DNA of 64,000 bases. Source: Tritrichomonas musculus. Taxonomy: Eukaryota > Parabasalia > Tritrichomonadida > Tritrichomonadidae. Position numbers and translations under genes: made by a program. Numbering within the stretch: position 1 is the first letter of the stretch; each line of letters begins with the position of its first letter. The notes under the pieces are model-generated. The model was given only the letters and a program-made list of their open reading frames with translations. It made no database searches and was not told the origin of the DNA. The stretch is from the NCBI GenBank assembly GCA_039105265.1, contig JAPFFF010000001.1, forward strand, positions 8,742,001 through 8,806,000. The letters are read 5' to 3'. Below are positions 47,694-56,700 of this stretch, one piece after another.

Positions 47694-48033
47694 CCATGTA
47701 TCGTGGGTTTGCTGTATAATTGCTGCAGCAACCCACTTGAGACACATGTTCATCACTACAAGGAAAAGAAATGACCCAGATTTCAATCAAACATTTTTGT
47801 CAAACTTCGGTGAATTTGTGTACGCTTTGAAAGGTTATATGGTCGAGCATAATATGATTCAATGGGTTCAAGAAATTCTAATCCCTTATGTTATTCAAAT
47901 AAGGGCGGAAATCAATAATGAAAATCATCCAGTGGTCCTAATTTTAGACAATCTTCAACAGAACTTGACAAGTGATGTGAAAAACGAATTAGATAAAATA
48001 AAACAATTTCAAAATTATTTCACTGCCAATTAA
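47694..48033 (+). pseudogene. 3' part of the pogo-like DDE transposase
   Basis: The open frame begins at the Polinton tip with HVSWVCCIIAAATHLRHMF and continues through PVVLILDNLQQN, the second catalytic Asp region (LILDN), to a stop at 48033. It is in the same orientation and order as the 5' part at 5884-6505. Compared with typical pogo/Tc1 cores a short piece between the two parts seems to be missing, so the insertion may have been accompanied by a small deletion. It has no start codon of its own. Confidence 0.65.
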
Positions 48034-48141
48034 CCAAAGAAAATGGAGTGTTTTATTTATGAGCATATGTGCATTTATTATGCTTACATCTTATACTGCA
48101 TATAATTATTTGCATATATATTACTTCCATCAAGATCTACA

Positions 48142-48885
48142 TTGAATCGTTTTTTAAAAACTCGCTATTCGTTCGATGTTATGGTAGTTTCTACATTGAA
48201 TCGTTTTTTAAAAAATTCAATTACTCAACTTGACCAATTAGAAACTACCATAATAAATTATAAAAGGACTAATCAAATTGATGCTGATATTAACATTCCA
48301 TGCATTTTGGCTGTTGATGCCGTTTCTCTCAATTCGCATATCACTTTTGATGATAATAAAAAAGTTCATTGTCTAACACATGATATTCAATTAGATAAAG
48401 AAGAATTTGAGAGATTAAATTTAGTTTTTAAAGATGATGAATATTTGATTAAAAAATTGAAAAATCAGACTGTTTCAAGAGCTTTTGTTTATTATTTTAA
48501 GCCAATTAATACTTTATACAAATGTTTTACTGTGTTTATAAAAGGATCAAATTCTGGAAAAGCAAAAATTGAGGAAATTGATTTATTGTATAGAATACAA
48601 GACACAATTTCTAAGTTTAATTTTAATGTAATTAGTTACGCTTCAGATGGTGATTCTACTTACAAAATTTTAGCTCAGAAAAATATTAATGAATGGGACG
48701 AAGATTCAAGGCCAATTTTGGATGTTTATCAACCGTTATACTCAAATGATCCTCTTCATATCCTGAAAAGAGGACGTTATAGGCTTTTATCACATAACAT
48801 AGTTTTATTGCATAATTATGACACACTTTTTAATACAGAAATGATACAAGAAATATCAAATTTGCCATCTATAGTATTAGTAGTT
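48142..48885 (+). pseudogene. 5' part of a P-element/THAP9-like transposase
   Basis: The frame has an RNase H-like layout: PCILAVDAVSLNSHITFD (first acidic strand), VISYASDGDSTYK (second) and SNDPLHILKRGRYRLLS, which resembles the DP.H..K..R block of P-family transposases. The first ATG in frame is at 48181. Upstream, a 25-bp segment (tctacattgaatcgtttttt...) is present twice at 48136 and 48190. An inverted 11-mer ATGGTAGTTTC (48181, 48241) suggests a local template-switch rearrangement. The frame ends where the next element begins at about 48886. Confidence 0.5.
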
Positions 48886-48890
48886 ATACT

Positions 48891-48926
48891 AAGGGGGGCT
48901 ACGCTCTACGAGCTCCGCCCACCCTT
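48891..48926. other. GC-rich stem-loop at left edge of the Rep element
   Basis: The arms AAGGGGGGC (48891-48899) and GCCCACCCTT (48917-48926) pair with one bulged base. Inside them GCTC (48903-48906) and GAGC (48910-48913) pair around a TAC loop, with a 3x3 internal loop between the stems. In this AT-rich setting the structure stands out and could be a replication origin or an element terminus. Confidence 0.65.
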
Positions 48927-49153
48927 AAATGTAAGTGAATACACCCCTTTCGGACCATTTATGATAGTCAATCGTAAACTGACTCACTTTCGATTCAAAC
49001 TATTTTTTTATCGTCATATCATAATAATAATATGAATGCCAAAATTGAATTCACAGTCGAACCAATCGATTCATAAGACCCATCGAATGGTCACTTGCGT
49101 AGGACCATCTGCGCAGTAGGTCTATTATTTTTGGTTTGTACCGTTAAGAGTCG

Positions 49154-49220
49154 ATCATAAATGAATATCACTAACGAACTTATCGTAAATGTATATCACT
49201 AACGAACTTATCATAAACGA
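49154..49220 (+). repeat. 28-bp iteron-like direct repeats upstream of Rep
   Basis: Two full 28-bp units (core tatcactaacgaacttatc) at 49154-49181 and 49182-49209 differ at two positions and are followed by a partial third unit. They lie about 105 bp before the Rep-like gene. Direct repeats at this place are typical binding sites for replication initiators; that role is inference. Confidence 0.8.
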
Positions 49221-49324
49221 TCCAACTATCCTAAACCAATTTTAATTTAACTTTTTTATTCTTACTACTGCATTAAACTAGCACAAGATCATCTCCGCAT
49301 GTAACATTTTACTTTAAATGAAAC

Positions 49325-50500
49325 ATGAACCACGAAGAAGAAGCCAGATTATTCGAACTCGACTTCCACACTCGTAAAGAGATTACTATAAACGATATTA
49401 GTTCGTATTCGATAACGATTCCGTTAAAACATGCACAGCGCAAGAACGTTAAACCGGAAATGATGTTGTATAATCTCACGAAAACGATTAACTGGAACGA
49501 TATAGCCGATATAGATTACTCTGAGAGATCTGCTAACAACCATAAACTTAATCCGTTAAGTGATAGATTCTGCGACAACATTATCTTCTATTACATGGTT
49601 CCAATAGATCCGCATAACAAGAACAAGAACGATTATCTATCGAAGTACCTCGCAGAACACACGTCGAAGATAAAACGAATATTACAGTCCCATGATATTA
49701 ACGTTAACAAACGATATATAAAACCGACGTATAGTAGCAAAGAAGGTGAATGCTATAAACAGTACATTAAAGTCGCATTACCAGTGATTCCAGTTAACGA
49801 TGTATTCCCATTAATTACTAGCGAAGAAGCTATTAAATCCTTTAACGATGAAGGTATCTACATTAACGATATCGACTTCACCCAAGATTTCGCTGGTGTT
49901 ATTAACAAAGAAGAGGTGATCCGGTATCTAATAGACAATAACGATTACGTTATGGAAGGTTCCAATAATGATGGAGACTACGTAATTATGGATAACGACA
50001 AACTAGTTGGTAAGAACTGTCTAACCTTCATCCATAACACAGAACACGGTAAAGTTAGATACAAATTCTATAACAAGTTCGTCCAATCTATTGAGAGTCC
50101 ATCCGTTAGAGGTAAGATCGGATCAAATATAGCGGATTGGTTATACAATCCAGATGAGCAGTTACGAAACAGTATTAACGATAGTTTAGATACAGGTTTG
50201 TTACGATTGGAGATAACGTTCTATATAAACAACAATGCTGTTGATGAAGAGTATATCCATAACCATCTTAACTATCTCACCGAACTACTTCCACAAGAGT
50301 TAATCTATCACAATCCCATTAACAACCAATGGAAGTCTGTATTAAATAAACTATCATATAACTTACTCATTGTCGATTTAGATAACAAAATAGCACTGTT
50401 CTCATACTTCGTTAACGACATTACCGGCAAGGTTAATGGATTCTATATGTACAACATTACCGATAATTACATAAACAATGTACTTAAACTAAACCGATAA
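49325..50500 (+). CDS. Candidate rolling-circle replication initiator (Rep_trans-like, 391 aa)
   Basis: The central region has NDIDFTQDFAGVINKEEVI, then NCLTFIHNTEHGKVRYKFYNK, VQSIESPSVRGK and GLLRLEITFY. The order (D-x-D-F-T-x-D, a strand with T-x-x-x-x-N, Y-N-K with a following Q/E, and R-L-E-I) resembles Rep_trans-type rolling-circle initiators of plasmids and small DNA replicons. In those proteins the Tyr near the YNK motif is expected to make the DNA nick. No helicase motif is visible. The assignment is by pattern only; an unrelated family is possible. The ATG at 49325 follows an AT-rich leader with the iterons upstream. Confidence 0.4.
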   Translation: MNHEEEARLFELDFHTRKEITINDISSYSITIPLKHAQRKNVKPEMMLYNLTKTINWNDIADIDYSERSANNHKLNPLSDRFCDNIIFYYMVPIDPHNKNKNDYLSKYLAEHTSKIKRILQSHDINVNKRYIKPTYSSKEGECYKQYIKVALPVIPVNDVFPLITSEEAIKSFNDEGIYINDIDFTQDFAGVINKEEVIRYLIDNNDYVMEGSNNDGDYVIMDNDKLVGKNCLTFIHNTEHGKVRYKFYNKFVQSIESPSVRGKIGSNIADWLYNPDEQLRNSINDSLDTGLLRLEITFYINNNAVDEEYIHNHLNYLTELLPQELIYHNPINNQWKSVLNKLSYNLLIVDLDNKIALFSYFVNDITGKVNGFYMYNITDNYINNVLKLNR

Positions 50501-50642
50501 TTACGTAAACAATGTACTTAAACTGTTTAGTTTTAATCTTCCAATACTAGTAGTTACATGTAAGCGTGATAATGACGATTTAATAATAAGAGAACGCTGT
50601 TACGAGAAAGTTCTCATACCGAACATTACTAAACGATTCGAA

Positions 50643-51176
50643 TTGGATGAGCTCGTAACATACTTAACGAATGGTAATAAACGAATCGCTCCAATATACA
50701 AGTTAGATCTGGTTTATGCACCCAACTTAGAAGATAATTCGATAACGAAATTTAGAGTTATTACTACCAAGAACATATCGACACTTAAAACCGATAACAT
50801 ACCGATTAAGTTTATCGACTCCACGGTCTATTTTATTCACACCGAAATGAGAAACTCTATAGAACAACAATATTTGAAAGAGTTAGAAGATGAGAAGATG
50901 TTTATGAAGAAACACGATGATACGATTAAGTCTGTTAAAACAGATAACGATAAAGCAGATTCCGTAGTGAAAACCATTAACGATAGTTATGATAAGTTAC
51001 AAGAAGAGGTTCAATCTTCTAAACATTTGCTTATTTATCTACGTAATTATTTAGTAACAGAGTTAATGAAACCGAAAACGTATCACAAGAGATTGTTGGA
51101 TATGGAAGATAACGTTAGATGTATGTGTATGGGTTTCGAGATATATTTACCAAGTGTCGTACGCGATATCTACTAG
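50643..51176 (+). pseudogene. Coding stretch of Rep element with coiled coil (177 aa), function unknown
   Basis: The stretch has a beta-rich beginning (IAPIYKLDLVYAPNLED), then a charged coiled coil (YLKELEDEKMFMKKHDD) and a helical end. No family recognised. It has the same codon character as the Rep-like gene and is on the same strand, so it belongs to the same element, either as a separate protein or as part of a larger one. Confidence 0.5.
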
Positions 51177-51217
51177 CAGTTAGTCCAGATAATAGATAAA
51201 CAACATCGACTCCATTT

Positions 51218-51805
51218 TTGTTATACCCAGCAGATCGAGAACTGAAAGACTTCATTGTTGGTCGTGGTGGAATAGAATTCACACATGAAAATGAGTGGTA
51301 TGTGTTAGACGAAACCAATAAGATCTGTGGAAGAGATACTGGATTATGGTGTTTCATTATCGAGAAGCATGGAACAGCATCCAAAAAATGTAAGAATCTA
51401 CAACCAGTAATGGATGTCGTAGATGTATTCGATTACGATCGAAAAGAAGATGAAGGTGTCGATAAAGTCTATGAAAACTCTACTGTAGACGCGGAATATA
51501 ATAGATCGATGGCGAAAGAATATCTTTATGACGAGTTCTTTAAACACAAGTACATTAACAGTAATAAACTCCAGAAGATCGATGAGATAGTTAAAGAAGG
51601 TAATATCGTCGAAGTACTAGATTGTTACGATTGGAAATGTACACACTTACTTAAATGTCGAATTAGCGATAATATCGTCGAATGCAAGTCCAACAAGTGG
51701 ATGGATGAAATATTGAAAGATCGAGAGAGTGTGTTTAAAGTTGTTACCGGTATCGAAAAGAGACATCCAGTTGCAAAACAAAAGTTAGTATCGTTCGTGT
51801 TATAA
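51218..51805 (+). pseudogene. Coding stretch of Rep element (about 195 aa), function unknown
   Basis: The frame shows FIVGRGGIEFTHENEWYVLDE, CGRDTGLWCFIIEKHG and a helical, charged second half (KLQKIDEIVKEGNIVEVL). The first codon of the open stretch is not ATG, so the stretch is probably a remnant of a longer gene. No recognised motif. It shares composition and strand with the Rep-like gene. Confidence 0.45.
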
Positions 51806-52063
51806 TGTGAATATAGTATTGTTTTTGTGTGATAAACGTGTAAGTTTAATTCCATCGAAATGAGTAGGACCAAGAATCCATCACAACCAACTCGCGAAGA
51901 GTTATACACTACCGATGACTAAATATAACTTAAACGAGCTATCACCGAGTTACCAACAAAACAAGATTACAAGACCCTCAACACTCTGTTTCGTCGTAAT
52001 CCGAATGCTAGTAAGTTCGATAGTAGAACACTTAATGAAGATATACCACAATCGACAAAACGA

Positions 52064-52255
52064 TTGACCAAACGTAATGGCAAACTCTGCAACGTATCAC
52101 GAACAGTTCCGCGACAGAGTACTACCAAACCAGAAGAGAGTGACACGTATACTTACAAGTCCAGATACTATGATCCACACACCAAATCGTTTAAGTATAT
52201 AGATAAACCTATCGAACCATATGCTAGTGCTTCACGAATTCGTGCTAGGTACTAA
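52064..52255 (+). pseudogene. Basic coding stretch at right end of Rep element (63 aa)
   Basis: A short basic frame (MTKRNGKLCNVSRTVPRQST...RIRARY) that is Arg/Lys/Ser/Thr rich and ends near a perfect 12-bp palindrome CACGAATTCGTG (52233-52244). Similar coding character starts at about 51861 upstream. It may be the remains of a small DNA-binding protein; this is a guess from composition. Confidence 0.35.
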
Positions 52256-52290
52256 ATCGACACAGAACACAGATCGAGTGAAACGAAATC

Positions 52291-53734
52291 ATTGAACTGG
52301 AATATTAATTTTTCTGCATTTTCAGCCAAAATTGATAATTAATTCTTTAAAAAAATTAATATTTCCAAATAATATTAAAAATACAAAAAGTTGTTTCAGA
52401 AATATTCAATTTTTTGGAAAATAAAAAAGTAATAATCGAAAAAGTTTTGAAATAAAAATTATTGGCTTTCAAAACATAAAGATTTTATATCAAAAAGTTT
52501 TTTGGAAATAGTTCAAAATTTTTTTTGAATAAATTTACTCAGAAATATTATATATTGAATTATCTTTTTATTCCTACGATGATTATTCTTTATATATTCT
52601 CATTGAAATTAATATACTTATTTTTATAAATATATTAATTATGGATTACTGAATGTATTTCTATATGTCAAAAAACACTTAATTGTATAAAAAATCTCGA
52701 AATAAAAGATTATTAATATATATTTTATTCTATATATATTTTAAGTTCCATTATATATTTTAAATTATATAAATGTATTTTAAAATATTTTATATTTATT
52801 TGTATATCTTCATTTTTTTTAACAAAAAAAAATTGAGGCAAAAATCCCCCTTTGCCCTTTCAAATTTCTATATTATTTTTCGTACGTTTAGATTTTTGGT
52901 TAACAAACATTTAGCATATCTGTTAACCAATCTTACGTTTTTTTATGTAAGGTTTTAAAATTTAAAAATAATAGGGAGCCTTAAGAATCAGTAATTGCGA
53001 TTTCATATTTCCCATGATAATATAAATCATGATACTAAAATTTTCACAGAGGGAATTTTTGATATTTTGTTTTGATGGAGAATTAGATATTTTATAATTT
53101 TGCTTTTTCAATAATATAAATTCATATTGAACATATATATTATTTAAAAAAATCATTATTAACAAAGATAAAACCATTTTTTATAGCGACCGTTTAGAGT
53201 ACACCCTTAAATATTTGATCAAAAAATAAAACCTCTTTTTCTCCAAAAGATTCTTCATAAAATTAATGCTGTATCAAACAAGGTTACTCATTCTAATATT
53301 TAAAACACGAAATATAAAACCATTTTTGAGAAAAAGTGATTTTTTCAAAAAAGACGTTAACATCACTTAACTTTACTACTTCTTTATTTTATTTTTTTTT
53401 TTTTTTTAAACTTAAAAATATCTTATGAAGTAAAATGTTAAATAAATTATTACTTTATTTTTAAATTAAATATTTATTATAAAAAATATATTAAAATTAT
53501 AATAAAAAATAATTTATAAATTAATTGGATATCAATGTTTCAATTTTAAATTTGGTAAATAAATTCACCAAAAAACAATTTACCATTTTTTTTGGAGCTT
53601 TTGATCGCCCTTTCAATTCAAAATAGTAACGTTTATTTATTTCTAAGGCTTGTCAACTTTTATAGAATAAAAGCAAAGATATATAAACTTTTTCATTACT
53701 TTTTATATTTTATTTGGATAAATTTTATAAAAAA
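52291..53734. other. AT-rich intergenic region with one inverted repeat
   Basis: No gene is recognised in this 1.4 kb. A perfect inverted repeat TTGGTTAACA / TGTTAACCAA with a 15-bp loop lies at 52896-52930, and its similarity extends imperfectly outward. A poly-T run of about 17 lies near 53391-53407. Confidence 0.6.
53693..53698 (+). promoter_or_regulatory. Initiator-like TCATTA upstream of TOG gene
   Basis: TCATTA followed by CT and a T run lies 36 nt before the ATG at 53735. It fits the trichomonad initiator consensus but is slightly further from the start codon than usual. Confidence 0.4.
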
Positions 53735-56700
53735 ATGGGAGATAAAGCGCCCCCCGCAGTTACAGCTGATGATGATACTAAAGCGCGGGAGGCATCTTAT
53801 TCACATGTCCTTGAATATATGGCAAATCCATCACCAGAACTTCTTGACTCACTTCGCCTTCAATTGCCTCGCTTTCTATGCGATACTAATCCGACATGCC
53901 AAAGAATTGCATTAAATATATGCGAACAATTTTTCCGTCATTCAACCGACATAAACTATGCTGAATATGCAGATATTCTAATTCACAAAAGCTTTATACC
54001 TAATCCAGAACAAACAATGCCTCTTTTAGAACAATGCTTTAAAGCTGACTATGATAGCGTCTCTCCACTTGTTTATGAAAATATTACTTCGAGACCTCCT
54101 GATCAATTAAAATTGATTTTGGCAATCGTTATATCATATTTAGCTACTTTGACACTCAATACGAGCGACAAAAATACTGCAATGAGTGAAGTTGAAGATA
54201 TTATTAAACATATAACCCCTCTCACAAAAAACAAAGATGAAAGTATTAGTAAAGAAGCAATTGCAGCAATTGACTCAGCAAAAATCGTTTCTCAAAGTTT
54301 TCAAAGTAGAAATATGGCTAATCAAAATACAAATGATACTACCAATAAAAATAATGAACAATCTTCAGATCCAAATCATCAAAATACTGGAGGTAATGAT
54401 GCCAATTCCAATGGGAAAAATGATAATTCTACTAATGAAAATTCAAATTTTTATTCTGAAGTTGATGAAAATGGCCACAAAATCAGCCGGTGGGCCAAAT
54501 TAGTTCATAGTGAAAATTGGAAAGAAAGGAAAGAAGGATACACTATATTATTATCTTCACTAAACACACCTCAAACCAACACGAATAATAAATCTAATTC
54601 ATCACCTTCAATAACTATGAACGAGATAGATCACGATTTCTACATTGCAGGCTCAACAGAAAAGCATATTGCTTGTTTAAATCTTGTTCTCGAAGTTATT
54701 GAATCAATAGCTCATAGATTCAAAACTCAAATGAGCCGGAAACTTCGTGAATATCTTCAAGTTGTTATTAATCTTATGTCACAGAGGAAAAACCCAAGAC
54801 TTACTAATCTTCAATCATCTTTTGATGCAATTGCTACAAATGCAGTTTCTTCTCCATACGAACCACCTTTTGTTGAGCATCTTATAAAAATGATGACATC
54901 GTCTAATATTCGACTGAAAGAAGAAAGCCTTCAATTCATTTCCAGAACACATTCCTCTCATAATTATCAGAAATATCCTCAGATTACAGAACAATTAACA
55001 AAGTTAACATCAGATCCGAGCCAATTTATTAGAGAAACAGCTACCGCTTTAATTAATCCTCAAAATACTAATTCCAACAATCCGAGTGCAACATCAAAGC
55101 AGCAACCCGGCAACAATAATAATACAAATGATCCCAGCAACAATGGCGGTACAGGAAACATCAGCACCTCACCTAGTCAATCAAATCGTCAATCAACTTC
55201 TAAATCACCTGACCCTCTCAAGCGAACTCTTAGAAGAAAATCAACTATACAGATGATGCAAAGCATGTGGACATCTTGGATTAATCCAGAAAGCTTACAA
55301 ATGCTCAACAGTGTTCAATGGCTTCAAGTTACGAAAGGCCTTGAGCTTCTTAGAAAACAATATGATGGTGACAAAAGTTGTCGCTCAGCAGTTGTTACAG
55401 GCCTCACATCTCTTTTCACAGGAAGAACGTTTACCCCTAAAGTAATGACCAATCTCTTTCAAAATATTCTTTTTTACCTACAAGATAATAATGGCACAGA
55501 AAAATTAAACGAAGAATCTATACTTTCAACCATTAACTTTTGTGTTGATAAGATTGTTGACAAACATTTTGAGAGCAACATATTTGAAATTTTGTCTATT
55601 TGCTGTGACTGCACGTCATCTAACTTTGTTTATGACCAACTATTTCCTCACGTTTCCTGCAAAAATCCTGTTGTTGTATCACGAGTTGTATCTTTCTTTG
55701 CTTTTCATATCGAAAAGAGCAATACTAACAATAACAGCAACAACAATAGTTTATATCTTGAAGTATCTAATCAAATTAAACCTCTCTTTACACATGGTGA
55801 TCCTAATGTTAGGAAAGCTTCAACTGATTGCGCCGAAGCTCTAGTTCGTGCATGCCCCAAAACCAATTTTAATTTCCCAACGACAACCAATCAATCAATG
55901 TCAGCAACAGGTGTTACTCAGATGAGTCTCACGTTTGGAAAATCCAGTAACAATACAAATGCAAATAGTAATAAAGCTACAACAAATAACAATAGCAATG
56001 ACAATTCGAAAGCAAAAGAAAATCAACTTCCAAATACAACGAATCCCACTCCTAACTCTCCTCCAAACAGTAATAATACAAATACTAATACAGTTGTATT
56101 TGACTATGATGGAACACAACCATTAATTCCTCAGAAACTCATCATCGCAGTTGGAAAAACAAGTAGCTTTTTAGATTGCAAAAAAGGTTTAGAAGATCTT
56201 GAAGCATTATTAACGGAAGCCTTAAAGAAACTTGGAATGAATTCAGTTCAACCCAAAGAATTCATCGAACTCTTTAATCGCGTTAGACCTTGGTTTAAGG
56301 ATTCAAATACAAACGTTGTATTTTCAGTTTCAAAAGTTGTTCTTCTTTCTCTGAAGCTCATTTCAAAAATTGATGAAAATATCTCGAATGATTTTCTGGG
56401 AGATATTGTTTTACTTCTTAATTTTGTCCATAAAGGAATTCGTTCAACTACTCTTCAAATGCTCGAAAGGTTAAACGAATTGAAAGATGATTTTATTCCA
56501 ACCATTTTTATTCCAAGCTTTTATCGTCTTAATGTTGGTGGAAGAAAAGTAGGAATAACTTTCATACGGGATCTCCAATTTGATATGCAAGTTGATGATG
56601 TTTTTACACCTTTTATTGTTAACATTCTTGCTGATAAATCCGAAGATTTTAGGAATGCCGCACTTCCTATTGTTCAGCATTTTTTAACATTTGAAGGCGC

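Larger units (their letters stand above)
48886..52290 (+). mobile_element. Virus- or plasmid-like element with a candidate rolling-circle Rep
   Basis: This segment differs from all its neighbours in composition: it is richer in GC and in ACGA/AACG words, and its codon choice is unlike both the Polintons and the host genes. It interrupts a transposase frame on the left and gives way to AT-rich intergenic DNA on the right. It holds a GC-rich stem-loop at its left edge, 28-bp direct repeats, a Rep-like gene and two or three further coding stretches on the same strand. It looks broken, with roughly three or four breaks. The ends are approximate, and no terminal repeat or target duplication was found. 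Confidence 0.5.

Noticed and set aside
52233-52244. Palindrome CACGAATTCGTG as right terminus of the Rep element
   Set aside because: It lies inside a coding stretch and has no partner at the left end; probably chance.
53714-53734. Upstream in-frame start of the TOG protein
   Set aside because: The first codon is TTG, and the ATG at 53735 gives a normal start shortly after an initiator-like motif.
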